59,473 nt of DNA, taken from positions 1-59,473 of the forward strand of contig JAITKV010000037.1 in assembly GCA_031278215.1 (NCBI GenBank). Direction: 5' to 3'. This document shows positions 8,100 through 16,250 of the stretch, piece by piece. The DNA comes from Spirochaetaceae bacterium. GTDB lineage: Bacteria; Spirochaetota; Spirochaetia; Treponematales; Breznakiellaceae. Within the stretch, counting starts at the first letter, position 1. Each line of letters begins with the position of its first letter. Under the pieces are notes generated by a model. It ran no database searches. It had not been told where the DNA came from and worked only from the letters and a program-made list of their open reading frames with translations. The position numbers and the translations under genes were made by a program.

Positions 8100-9269
8100 A
8101 TGAAACGAATTATTGCAATAGTATTTATTTTTTCGATTATGTTGGGATCCTTAAACGCCCAGGATCAAGAAAAAGATTTTTACACCCTGCAGTTTGACGA
8201 ACTGGATACTATACAAGGCAAAATGGGGGTGGTTCAAAACGCCATTGCCGACGGGGAGGCCACGGCGGAGTTTTTTGCCCACGCCTTGGACACCCTTTTA
8301 CGGGAATACGCTAATCTAAGCCGTGCCACGGAATTTAAGACCGCCGATGATATGGCCCAGTTGCTGGCATCCCGGCTGGGAGAGGCCCAGTATACCGATG
8401 CGGGCCCTAACCTGTGGAAGGTGGTTGAAACTTTTAGCAACCCCCTGGTCCGGGCAGAAGCCCTGGCTTCGCTGGGCAAGGTACAGGCCGCGGATTATAT
8501 TCCCCATGTGGTCCAGGTGCTTTCGGATATTAATATTGAACCGGGGGAGGACCCCCTGGTACGGGAGCAGGTTGCCTATGGGGCAATTACCGGCCTGGAA
8601 GAGTACAAGGACAGTTCCGGGTATCTGCCGGTGTTTTTTGTAACCACCGGCTGGTATTCAGACCGCCTTAAAAACAGGGCCCGGGAAGCCCTGCCCAAAA
8701 TTATGGATAATCCCACCGAGCCCCTTCTTTCGGTGATCCGCAGCAGTTCCTACAATTATGCGGTAAAGTATTCGGCCCTGCAAACCCTGGAAGCCGCGGA
8801 CATTACCACCCAGCAAAAGTCCCAGGGGGCGGTGGCGTCCCTTACCGAAGCCTGGCGGACGAGCAGCAACACGGTAAGCCAGCGCTCGATTCTTACCAGC
8901 ACCCGTAAACTTTCCTTGAATATGATCCGCCGCTACGGAACAGAGGATACCAACGTATACCCCCTGTTGGAGCGGTGCTACCGGGAAGGGGTTGACGAAG
9001 AGGAACAGATCGCCGCCCTTTCCGCCCTGGCCGCCCTGGCCACCGATGATTCCGCCCGGCGCCTTTCTTCGTTTCTCTACGATATGAACACCAGGCTTAG
9101 CCGGGGAACCCTAACCAAGGAAGATGAACGGATGGTCCGGGTTATTATTCCTGCTCTGGGAAATACCGGACGCCCCCTGGCGCGGAACGCCCTTCGTTCC
9201 GTACTTCAGGCGGATTGGACCGGGGCCGTTCAGCGCCTTGCCCAGGATGCCTTGAAGAAAATACAGTAG
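8100..9269 (+). CDS. Exported HEAT-repeat protein
   Basis: A 389-residue protein with a clear signal peptide (MKRIIAIVFIFSIMLGSLNA, cleavage near residue 20). The mature part is built of helical repeats of HEAT type: conserved positions appear in PLVRAEALASLGKV, DPLVREQVAYGAI, RLKNRAREALPKI, YAVKYSALQTLEAA, EQIAALSALAAL and GRPLARNALRSVL. Such proteins are usually periplasmic scaffolds for protein-protein contacts; the partner is unknown. It stands alone between converging and diverging neighbours. Treponemes carry related exported HEAT proteins of unknown role. Confidence 0.8.
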   Translation: MKRIIAIVFIFSIMLGSLNAQDQEKDFYTLQFDELDTIQGKMGVVQNAIADGEATAEFFAHALDTLLREYANLSRATEFKTADDMAQLLASRLGEAQYTDAGPNLWKVVETFSNPLVRAEALASLGKVQAADYIPHVVQVLSDINIEPGEDPLVREQVAYGAITGLEEYKDSSGYLPVFFVTTGWYSDRLKNRAREALPKIMDNPTEPLLSVIRSSSYNYAVKYSALQTLEAADITTQQKSQGAVASLTEAWRTSSNTVSQRSILTSTRKLSLNMIRRYGTEDTNVYPLLERCYREGVDEEEQIAALSALAALATDDSARRLSSFLYDMNTRLSRGTLTKEDERMVRVIIPALGNTGRPLARNALRSVLQADWTGAVQRLAQDALKKIQ

Positions 9270-9270
9270 G

Positions 9271-9344
9271 TTTTATTCGCAGGCGGGTTTAATACCCCAA
9301 GACCTTGACTTGCGCGGGGCTCTGCGGCGGGGTTGGTTCATTCG
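9271..9344. repeat. GC-rich intergenic repeat, copy A
   Basis: A diverged copy of the family that begins TTATTCGCAG, continues GTTTAATACCCCAAGA and ends GCGGGG...GGTTCATTCG. It lies immediately after the HEAT-protein stop codon, between two converging genes. A G9 run follows at about 9370-9378. Confidence 0.7.
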
Positions 9345-9466
9345 AAACCGGGCCGAATGCCCTTTTTAAGGGGGGGGGGACGCCATTACCCCGCCCCTGC
9401 GGTAAACGCCGGGGCTTGTTTTTTCCCGCCCCGAAGCGTAGCGCCGGGCGCCAATCCGGCCCCGGC

Positions 9467-9537
9467 TTATTCGCAGTGGGGTCTAATACCCAAGAACCCG
9501 CTTGCGCGGGGGAGCCTTGGGGCGGGGAGGTTCATTC
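9467..9537. repeat. GC-rich intergenic repeat, copy B
   Basis: Starts TTATTCGCAGTGGGGTCTAA, then TACCCAAGAACC, TTGCGCGGGGGAGCC, TTGGGGCGGGG and TTCATTC. It is nearly identical to copies C and D at 12626-12747 apart from a six-base insertion after CAAGAA. Its right edge runs into the last codons of ptsN. Confidence 0.8.
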
Positions 9538-9978
9538 CGCCAGTATTTTTAGGATATCCTCGGGAGTTTGGGCTTTAAGAATTTCGGCCCGTTTTTCGGA
9601 GCTTTTAAAAAGCAGGCTTACTTCGGCCAGAAATTGCAGGTGGGGGCCGGTCTTTTCCAAAGGGGAAAGGGTCATAATAAAAATGCGGCAGGGTTCATGA
9701 TCCAGGGAATCAAAATCCACCGCGGTATCCGAAATACCGATACAGGCCACCAGATCCTTGATGGTGGCGCTTTTCCCATGGGGTATGGCGATACCGTGCT
9801 TCATACCGGTAGACATTTTCTGTTCCCTGTCCATTACCGCCGCAAAGGCCGCCGTCCTGTCTTGAATTTTACCCGCCGAAACCAGAATATCCAGTAATTC
9901 GTTGATAATTTCTTCTTTGCTAATACCCTTCAGGTGAAGGCTGATAGTGTCTTTGGTAAGTACTGTCTTAAGATTCAT
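9532..9978 (-). CDS. ptsN: PTS EIIA-type regulatory protein (PtsN-like)
   Basis: A 148-residue PTS EIIA domain of the fructose/nitrogen class. His67 in GIAIPHGK is the phosphorylated residue. The stretch ISKEEIINELLDILVSAGKI and the FLAEVSLLFKS helix are typical. With HPr and HprK at 3227-4489 it would complete a regulatory phosphorelay; no EIIB or EIIC is in the window. It is monocistronic. It has an excellent promoter (TTGACT at 10010-10015, 17 bases, TACAAT at 9987-9992) whose -10 box ends 8 bases before the ATG, with no ribosome binding site. Confidence 0.9.
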   Translation of the reverse strand: MNLKTVLTKDTISLHLKGISKEEIINELLDILVSAGKIQDRTAAFAAVMDREQKMSTGMKHGIAIPHGKSATIKDLVACIGISDTAVDFDSLDHEPCRIFIMTLSPLEKTGPHLQFLAEVSLLFKSSEKRAEILKAQTPEDILKILAE

Positions 9979-9986
9979 ATACTGAC

Positions 9987-10015
9987 ATTGTAAAGCCCAT
10001 GTCTTGAAAAGTCAA
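9987..10015 (-). promoter_or_regulatory. ptsN promoter
   Basis: On the minus strand: TTGACT, 17 bases, TACAAT, then 8 bases to the ATG. One of the best examples of the possible leaderless arrangement in this window. Confidence 0.65.
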
Positions 10016-10088
10016 CATATTTTAAAGCCCCTGTACCGGCCCGGACTTTTTTTGAGGGGTATCTCATAAAAGTACCGGGACGGGGGGC

Positions 10089-10652
10089 TTATAAACGGCC
10101 CACCAGATCAAGCCCCGGTTTAAGGGTACCGGCGCCGGGTTTCCATTTGGCGGGGCAAACCTGATCTCCGTTTTTGGCCACAAACTGCGAAGCCTGTACC
10201 CGCCGGAGGATCTCTTCGGCATTGCGCCCCACGTTGCTTGCCGTAACCTCATAGGCCACGATTTTACCGTCGGGATTTATAATAAAATCCCCCCGTTCCG
10301 CCAAACCCGTAGCTTCGATCAATACCCCAAAATCCCTGGCCAGGACGCCCGTAGGATCGGCCAGCATGGGGTAATGGATTTTCTGAATGGTTTTGGATAT
10401 ATCATGCCAGGCCTTGTGGACAAAGTGGGTGTCGCAGGATATCGAATATACTTCGCAGCCCAATTTTTTAAAGTCGTCGTATTTATCCGCCAGGTCTTCC
10501 AGTTCGGTGGGGCAGACAAAGGTAAAGTCCGCCGGATAAAAGAAAAAGACGCTCCATTTGCCCAGAATATCGGCCCTGGTAACGGTCTTGAACGCGTCGT
10601 TTTGAAACGCCTGAACCGAAAAATCCCCAACCTCTTTTTGTATCAGTGACAT
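10089..10652 (-). CDS. ahpC: Peroxiredoxin AhpC
   Basis: A 187-residue typical two-cysteine peroxiredoxin that reduces hydrogen and organic peroxides in the cytoplasm. Peroxidatic Cys47 is in FTFVCPTE and resolving Cys166 in GDQVCPAKW. The ATG follows AAGGAGG. It has its own promoter (CTGACA, 18 bases, TATAAT). No ahpF is beside it, so the reductant must come from elsewhere. A defence enzyme against oxygen fits an anaerobe. Confidence 0.95.
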   Translation of the reverse strand: MSLIQKEVGDFSVQAFQNDAFKTVTRADILGKWSVFFFYPADFTFVCPTELEDLADKYDDFKKLGCEVYSISCDTHFVHKAWHDISKTIQKIHYPMLADPTGVLARDFGVLIEATGLAERGDFIINPDGKIVAYEVTASNVGRNAEEILRRVQASQFVAKNGDQVCPAKWKPGAGTLKPGLDLVGRL

Positions 10653-10681
10653 ATACTGCCTCCTTATAAATATAAATATAG

Positions 10682-10711
10682 ATTATACATCAAAAGACTT
10701 AAGTTTGTCAG
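10682..10711 (-). promoter_or_regulatory. ahpC promoter
   Basis: Minus strand: CTGACA (10706-10711), 18 bases, a perfect TATAAT (10682-10687). About 30 bases of leader with an AAGGAGG site follow, unlike the many leaderless genes around it. Confidence 0.65.
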
Positions 10712-10738
10712 GTGATAATTGCGCCGTTCCCCCGGCCC

Positions 10739-10768
10739 TTGTCTAAGGCGTCTTTAATGGCATACTAT
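10739..10768 (+). promoter_or_regulatory. pheT promoter
   Basis: TTGTCT (10739-10744), 18 bases, TACTAT (10763-10768). The chosen start codon is 6 bases after the -10 box. Confidence 0.5.
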
Positions 10769-10774
10769 TCCTTT

Positions 10775-12544
10775 ATGCCCAAGATCGAAGTCAACGAAAA
10801 AGCGTTTTTTACCCTGGCCGGATGTCCCGGCGGCAAAAGCTGGGGCGCCAGGGATCAACTTGAGCAGGCGCTTACCTGCGCCAAGGCGGAACTTGACGAG
10901 GACAGCGACAAAAATCTGCCGGAAGAAGAGCGGATCCTTAAAATAGAACTAAACGATACCAACCGGCCCGACCTGTGGGGAACCGCGGGCTGCGCCCGGC
11001 AGCTTAAGGTCTATGGGGGCGGCAAAATCCCGGTCTACCCTTTTTTTTCCTCTCCGGGAAATCCAAAGAATGCAAAACACAAAGTCGTGGTGGAAAAATC
11101 CGTACAAAAGGTGCGGCCCTATTTGGCGGGCTTTGTCGCTTCCGGCAGGGCCATCAACGATCCGATGCTTCGGGACATGATCCAGACCCAGGAAAAGCTA
11201 GCGTGGAATTTCGGCCGCAAGCGGCGGACCATCTCCATGGGGCTTTACCGCATCTCGATTATAAAGTGGCCCATTATCTACAAGGGGGTCGATCCGGACA
11301 GCGTGTCGTTTGTGCCCCTTCAATGGGACGGGCCCCTGACCCTTCGGGAGATCCTTAAACAACATCCCAAGGGAAAAGAATATGCGTTTATCCAGGAACA
11401 CGAACCGGTACACCCGCTTTTGACCGATTCCACGGGCGGGGTGCTTTCCTATCCGCCGATTATCAATTCCGCCGACCTTGGAGCGGTTCAGGTGGGGGAC
11501 ACGGATCTTTTTGTAGAGATTACCGGAACGGACCAGGCTTCGGTTAACCTGGCCCTGTCCATTGTGGCCTGCGATCTGGCCGACAACGGCTTTACGATTG
11601 AGCCGGTGGAAGTGGAATACCAATACGATACTCCCTTTGGCAAAACCTGCGTTACTCCGTACTATTTTCAGGCGCCGGTGTTCTGTTCGCTTTCCCGGAT
11701 TGAAAAATACCTGGGCGAAAAAATCGAAGCGGCGGACTGCGTAAAAGCTTTGGCCCGTATGGGGGTACGGGCGGAAGAAGCCGGCGGCGCCGGCGCGGGA
11801 GAAGCCGGCGTTCGGGCCTGGCCGCCTGAATACCGGAATGATTTTCTTCACGCCGCGGACGTTATGGAAGACATTATGATGGGCCGGGGGCTTGATACCT
11901 TTAAGCCCGAACGCCCCCGGGATTTTACCGTGGGCCGGCTTAGCCCCGTAACGGTTTTTAGCCGCCGGATCAAGGAAATTATGATCGGCCTGGGCTACCA
12001 GGAAATGATCTACAACTACCTGGGGTCCCGCAAAGACCTGGTAGAAAAAATGCGCGGCGACGGAGGATCGATCATCCGCATATCCAACCCCATGACCGAA
12101 AACTACGAATACGTCAGGGACAGCGTCCTTGCTTCCCTGGTTCAAAGCGAATCTATCTCGGGCCACGCGGTCTATCCCCACCGGATTTTTGAAACGGGCA
12201 AAATTGCCAGGCTCGACGGCCGCGACAACAGCGGAACGGTAACCAGGCAGTATTTGGGTTTCCTTACAGCCGGCGCCGGGGCAAACTTTAACGACATAGC
12301 CGCGGAACTCCAAACCCTGTTTTATTACCTTGCCCGGGAATACGATGTGGAAGAATCCGGCGACCGCCGCTTTATACCCGGCCGGGCGGCGGCGGTTCTT
12401 TACAAAGGCAGCCCCATCGGGGTCTTCGGGGAACTTCACCCGGAACTGCTTGAAAACTGGGGAATTGCCGTTCCCTGTACGGCCTGCGAGCTGGACGCGG
12501 AAGCTCTCTTGAACAGGCCGCCGGGGGAAGGGGCTCGAAACTGA
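10775..12544 (+). CDS. pheT: Phenylalanyl-tRNA synthetase beta subunit, archaeal type
   Basis: A 589-residue PheRS beta chain of the short archaeal/eukaryotic form, as known in spirochaetes; it pairs with the alpha subunit to charge tRNA-Phe. Visible parts: the N-terminal domain with DTNRPDLWGTAGCARQLKVY, the B3/B4-like editing region (QEHEPVHPLLTD), the B5 domain near DDVMEDIMMGRGLDTFKPERP-like residues, and the C-terminal core RIFETGKIARLDG...GVFGELHPELLENWGI. A short Gly/Ala-rich insertion (GGAGAGEAGV) lies near residue 345. Start at ATG 10775 (MPKIEVNEKAF); two upstream in-frame starts lie before or in the promoter. pheS is not in this window. Confidence 0.93.
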   Translation: MPKIEVNEKAFFTLAGCPGGKSWGARDQLEQALTCAKAELDEDSDKNLPEEERILKIELNDTNRPDLWGTAGCARQLKVYGGGKIPVYPFFSSPGNPKNAKHKVVVEKSVQKVRPYLAGFVASGRAINDPMLRDMIQTQEKLAWNFGRKRRTISMGLYRISIIKWPIIYKGVDPDSVSFVPLQWDGPLTLREILKQHPKGKEYAFIQEHEPVHPLLTDSTGGVLSYPPIINSADLGAVQVGDTDLFVEITGTDQASVNLALSIVACDLADNGFTIEPVEVEYQYDTPFGKTCVTPYYFQAPVFCSLSRIEKYLGEKIEAADCVKALARMGVRAEEAGGAGAGEAGVRAWPPEYRNDFLHAADVMEDIMMGRGLDTFKPERPRDFTVGRLSPVTVFSRRIKEIMIGLGYQEMIYNYLGSRKDLVEKMRGDGGSIIRISNPMTENYEYVRDSVLASLVQSESISGHAVYPHRIFETGKIARLDGRDNSGTVTRQYLGFLTAGAGANFNDIAAELQTLFYYLAREYDVEESGDRRFIPGRAAAVLYKGSPIGVFGELHPELLENWGIAVPCTACELDAEALLNRPPGEGARN

Positions 12545-12625
12545 AGGACAAGGCGGTACTGCAATTGACGCCGGCGCTAAAGGGCGCCCCTTCGGGCCCC
12601 GGCCCCGGCCCGGCGGGGATTGTAT

Positions 12626-12684
12626 TTATTCGCAGTGGGGTCTAATACCCAAGAATTGCGCGGGGGAGCCTTGGGGCGGGGAGC
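12626..12684. repeat. GC-rich intergenic repeat, copy C
   Basis: First unit of a head-to-tail pair with copy D, spacing 59 bases. It carries CGCAGTGGGGTCTAATACCC, AAGAATTGCGCGGGGGAGCC and TTGGGGCGGGGAG. It lies between converging pheT and the vWA gene. Confidence 0.8.
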
Positions 12685-12750
12685 TTCATTCGCAGTGGGG
12701 TCTACTACCCAAGAATTGTGCGGGGAAGGCTCTGCGGCGGGGCAAATTCT
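12685..12750. repeat. GC-rich intergenic repeat, copy D
   Basis: Second unit of the pair, starting TTCATTCGCAGTGGGGTCTA. Its right half (GCTCTGCGGCGGGGC) is closer to copy A than to B and C, so two sequence subtypes of the right half exist. Confidence 0.8.
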
Positions 12751-12759
12751 ACAGCGCCC

Positions 12760-13839
12760 TTACCGTACCGTTATCCGTATTACCCGGCCATTGGCAAGTT
12801 TAATTACTTCCTTTAAATTGCGGGTTCCGGATTTCTTGTAGGGGGAGGTGTCCGCAATGGCCCTGGAATCCAGGGTCTTTATCTTGCATCCAAAAAGGCT
12901 CCGCCGCAGGTGAAGGATCTGATTGTTTTCGTTTCCAATGCCCGGCAGAATCGCCGCCGGCGAATTAAGCAGGATCCCCCCGAAGACGGCGATGCGTTTT
13001 ATGATGGTCTCCTGTTCGTCGGTTATGATGATCTCTTTGATTCTAAAGATCTGCCGGAGCAGCAGAATAAGCAAAAGCAGCAACAACAGCAGGACCGCCC
13101 CCCCCCCGGCAAGAACCGGCAGAGACAGTTTTCCCTGCTGCCGGGCCAGTTCTTCCGCTTCTATCCGGGCCCGCTCTTCTTCTTCCATGGTGTGGATCTG
13201 GGAACTTACATCAAGCCCCTGCAAATCCGCATCGGTGGTTTGCAGTATGGAATTGGGAACCGCCGCGGATATTTTTTCCGCATCCGTTAGGCCCCCTATG
13301 CTGATAATATAGAAAAACCAGCTTCCCCGGGAAATTTTTTCGCCCAGGGATTTAAAATTCTCGTCCACCGCCAGGTCTACCCCCCGGTACTTACTTTCCC
13401 GGGGAGGGGCGTTCTTGCCATCGGTAATAAAGAGGATCACCCGCCGGACCCCCTCTTCTTCGTTCCGGTCAAGAATATCCGCGAGTTTTTCCATGGCCAT
13501 GCCGATATCGGTGTGCATATTATCCGGTTCAATGTTACGGATATCCGAAATAAGAGCGGCCTTATCGGCGTCGGAGTTAATGGACCGGGAAAAGGCTTCT
13601 TCCGCATTGTCGCCGAACGTTACCAGGGTAAAGGTATCGCCGTTTTGTACCAGGCCATTGATAAATTCGTTATCAAGGTAATTCTGGACATGGGTAAATT
13701 TATCTTCTTCCGCCATGCTGCCCGATACATCCAGGATTACAAAAATATCCCGCCTGGAAGCGTTCCTGTCTTCCGGGGTCTGCCCAAAAAGAAAGAGGGC
13801 GGTGGATAAAATAAAAATAGATGCAAGCAGTTTTTTCAT
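12760..13839 (-). CDS. Exported von Willebrand factor A-domain protein, membrane-anchored
   Basis: A 359-residue protein: signal peptide (1-19, LLASIFILSTALFLFGQ), a vWA domain (about 30-205) with an intact metal site DVSGS (37-41) and the later ITDGKN aspartate, a helical Glu/Arg-rich linker (EEEERARIEAEELARQQ), a strong membrane segment around 243-262 (a run of Leu), and a cytoplasmic C-terminal region of about 95 residues. vWA domains bind protein ligands through a metal ion. A good ribosome binding site (GGAGG) precedes the ATG. It is monocistronic; the partner is unknown. Confidence 0.85.
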   Translation of the reverse strand: MKKLLASIFILSTALFLFGQTPEDRNASRRDIFVILDVSGSMAEEDKFTHVQNYLDNEFINGLVQNGDTFTLVTFGDNAEEAFSRSINSDADKAALISDIRNIEPDNMHTDIGMAMEKLADILDRNEEEGVRRVILFITDGKNAPPRESKYRGVDLAVDENFKSLGEKISRGSWFFYIISIGGLTDAEKISAAVPNSILQTTDADLQGLDVSSQIHTMEEEERARIEAEELARQQGKLSLPVLAGGGAVLLLLLLLLILLLRQIFRIKEIIITDEQETIIKRIAVFGGILLNSPAAILPGIGNENNQILHLRRSLFGCKIKTLDSRAIADTSPYKKSGTRNLKEVIKLANGRVIRITVR

Positions 13840-13893
13840 ATAGTCCTCCGGCTTTGGGCGCCCGCGTTTAAACAGGCAAAGTTATCCGCGGCT

Positions 13894-13920
13894 TTCCCAA
13901 AACTAACCGGGTTTTGGGAA
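13894..13920. repeat. Hairpin TTCCCAAAAC / GTTTTGGGAA
   Basis: A perfect 10-bp stem with loop TAACCGG upstream of the vWA gene, sharing the AAAACTAACC...GGGTTTT core with the hairpin at 3195-3214. The remainder of 13840-14120 (about 280 bases) shows no gene. Confidence 0.55.
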
Positions 13921-14120
13921 TGGCTCATCCGTATGGCAATCTAATAAACCTGCGTCTATGGAATACGGAAAACCGCCTACAGTGTAAACTAAAACCGCTA
14001 AAAAAACAAGCTTTATGTTTTACCCCGTTCCAATTTCCGGCTTGGTCCTGCACAGGGCGGCCCTGGGGCAGGTTTTACTTCCGGTTTGACCGTATCCGCC
14101 CGGGCGCGCCCCGCCGGGGA

Positions 14121-14525
14121 TCATTCGCCCAGGACCCTAACGTGGACCTTCCGGATCCGGGGGCCGTCGTATTCGGTAAACCATATTCCCTGCCAGGTTC
14201 CCAGAAGAAGTTTGCCGCCGGATACGATAAGGGCTATCGACGGGCCCACCAGAGTGGTTTTGGTATGGGCCGCGGAATTTCCCTCGCCATGAAGAAAATC
14301 CCGGCGATCCGGGGAGATATAGTTCAGGGCCAGCCCCACATCGTGGGGGACATCGGGGTCGGCGTTTTCGTTAATTGTTACCGCGGCGGTGGTATGGGGC
14401 ACAAAGACCAGACAGATCCCCTCGCCGATGCCGGAGGCGTCCACCGTTCTTTGCACCTCCGCGGTAATATTGATCCACTGGTTCTGGTACCGGGTTGTAA
14501 CGGCAAATTCCCTTAGGCTGGTCAT
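14121..14525 (-). CDS. YjbQ/UPF0047 family protein, copy 2
   Basis: A 134-residue YjbQ-family protein close to the family consensus: GICLVFVPHTTAAVTINENADPDV-type core, the conserved histidines in EGNSAAHTK, and GTWQGIWFTEYDGPRIRKV at the end. Unlike copy 1 (251-667) it keeps the usual HTTA and NENAD signatures. It starts 9 bases after the second Na/Pi cotransporter gene, with GGGGG as ribosome binding site, so it is the last gene of that operon. Confidence 0.9.
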   Translation of the reverse strand: MTSLREFAVTTRYQNQWINITAEVQRTVDASGIGEGICLVFVPHTTAAVTINENADPDVPHDVGLALNYISPDRRDFLHGEGNSAAHTKTTLVGPSIALIVSGGKLLLGTWQGIWFTEYDGPRIRKVHVRVLGE

Positions 14526-14534
14526 TAATTCCCC

Positions 14535-16250
14535 CTAGTTCATGTGGAAAAGCGCTGCCGAAATATCGTAGCATAGATCTCCCAGCATTTCTATGCGCCG
14601 GACCAGGTCCATAAAGAGAAGTTCCATTTTAATATTTGCCCCCGCTTCAATGCGCTTGCGTCCCAGTTTGCGCAGCCTGTTTCGGGCCTTGTCAATTTTG
14701 GCTTCGATAAGTTCGGCAAATTCAATCTGCTCCCGGCTTAGGGGGTGCCCCAGGTGTTCCCGCACAAAGGCAAGAAAATCTTCCACCTGCTTTACATAGG
14801 GGGCCAGGGCTTCCATTTCTGTGGATTTAAAGAGCCGGTGTTTTTTAACACTCCGTTCCAGGATCAGGCTGATTCCACAGCAGTCGTCGGCCATATCTTC
14901 CAGATCCGCGATGATCCGCAAAAGTTCAGCGATATTGTACGCCGATCGGGGGGAAAGCTGCCGCCGGGTGCATTCAATAAGAAAACGGCTTAGTTCTTCC
15001 CGCATTTCGTCCGCATAATCTTCTTTGGCCTTCATGGAGGCCACCAGGCTGTCTACCTGCTGTTCCCTGCGGGCTTTTACGGCTTCTTCTCCAGGGGGCG
15101 CCGTGTCCGCATCCGCCGCGAAAAGATCCGTCAGGGCCCTGCAGATCTCCGCATACATGGCGGAAATAAACCCCGCCATATCGCGGATTTCTTTTTCTGC
15201 CCGGACTATGCTAAATTCGGGGCTTGCCAGAATTAAGCCGGAAGATACTTCAAGCCGGTAGTGGGGCCGCCCGCCCCGTTCCGGGCGGTCTTTAATAAGA
15301 ATGCTTACCAGGGCGGCAAACTGATTAACAAAGGGAAGAAATATCAGGGTACAGCCCAGATTGAATACGGTGTGGAACATTGCCAGGTGGATTACAATAC
15401 CGGAACCGGTTAGGGGGCCGGGGGTTAAAAAATCTACCAGCAGGATCAGGGGTTTTAAAAAAACTAAGGCCGCGGCGGAACCGATAACGTTAAACAGCAC
15501 GTGAACCAGGGCCGCCTGCTTAGCGGCGGTCTTAGCCCCCAGGGCCGCCATGATGGCGTCGATGGTGGTACCGATGTTGGCGCCCAGGATCATCGCGGCG
15601 GAAATTTCAAAAGTAATAATTCCCCGGAAGGCCAGGGCGATGATTAGGGTAATGGTGGCGGCGGAAGAATGCATGAGCAGGGTAAGGGCCGCGCCGGTTC
15701 CCAGGCCGATTAGTACGGCCAGGAAACCCATCCCCGAGATCCGGCGGATAAATTCCATGGACTGCGGCTCTACCCTGGGGAGGGCGCCGTTGACAAAATC
15801 CAGGCCGATAAACAGAAGCCCGAATCCCAGCAGGGCTTCTCCCCAGTCCCGGTACTTCCACTTGGGAAGCCGCATAAAAAAACCTATGCTTAGCGCCGGC
15901 AGGGCCAGGGCGGCAATGTCAAATTGAAATCCCAGGAGGGATATAATCCAGGCGGTGGTGGTGGTGCCCACATTGGCCCCCATGATCACCCCCGTGGCCT
16001 GGGTTAGGGTAAGGAGCCCCGCGTTTGCAAAAGAAACCAGCATCACCGTAGTGGCCGATGAAGATTGAACCAGGGTGGTAACGATAAACCCGGTAAAGAC
16101 CGCGGTAAACCGGTTCCCCGTCATAAAGTTAAGGGCCCTTTGCAGCCGGTCCCCGGCGGCCTTTTGAATCCCGTCGCTTAGGACCCTCATGCCGTACAAG
16201 AAGATACACAGCCCGCCCAGAAGCCGGAAGATCAGCGCCCCTATCTGCAT
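14535..16250 (-). CDS. Na/Pi cotransporter-PhoU fusion, copy 2
   Basis: A 571-residue inner-membrane protein of the sodium-dependent phosphate symporter (PNaS/NptA) family. Residues 1-310 hold two inverted membrane repeats, each with the QSSSATTVM-type signature (VQSSSATTVMLVSF; then LLMHSSAATITLI) and the ANIGTT motif; residues about 340-571 form a cytoplasmic PhoU-like helical domain (EEQVDSLVASMKAKEDYADEMREELSRFLIE). The start ATG overlaps the stop codon of the preceding paralogue by one base (TAATG), so translation is coupled. Confidence 0.93.
   Translation of the reverse strand: MQIGALIFRLLGGLCIFLYGMRVLSDGIQKAAGDRLQRALNFMTGNRFTAVFTGFIVTTLVQSSSATTVMLVSFANAGLLTLTQATGVIMGANVGTTTTAWIISLLGFQFDIAALALPALSIGFFMRLPKWKYRDWGEALLGFGLLFIGLDFVNGALPRVEPQSMEFIRRISGMGFLAVLIGLGTGAALTLLMHSSAATITLIIALAFRGIITFEISAAMILGANIGTTIDAIMAALGAKTAAKQAALVHVLFNVIGSAAALVFLKPLILLVDFLTPGPLTGSGIVIHLAMFHTVFNLGCTLIFLPFVNQFAALVSILIKDRPERGGRPHYRLEVSSGLILASPEFSIVRAEKEIRDMAGFISAMYAEICRALTDLFAADADTAPPGEEAVKARREQQVDSLVASMKAKEDYADEMREELSRFLIECTRRQLSPRSAYNIAELLRIIADLEDMADDCCGISLILERSVKKHRLFKSTEMEALAPYVKQVEDFLAFVREHLGHPLSREQIEFAELIEAKIDKARNRLRKLGRKRIEAGANIKMELLFMDLVRRIEMLGDLCYDISAALFHMN

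Noticed and set aside
10712-10774. Upstream starts of pheT giving a 610-residue protein
   Set aside because: The extra residues are unlike the PheRS N-terminus and cover the promoter elements.
11198-12439. 413-codon minus-strand frame
   Set aside because: Complement of pheT, whose motifs are unmistakable; open only because of base composition.
12620-12841. Short plus-strand frame with repeated AVGSNTQE-like residues
   Set aside because: This is the intergenic repeat read through in one frame; such repeats give spurious predicted proteins.
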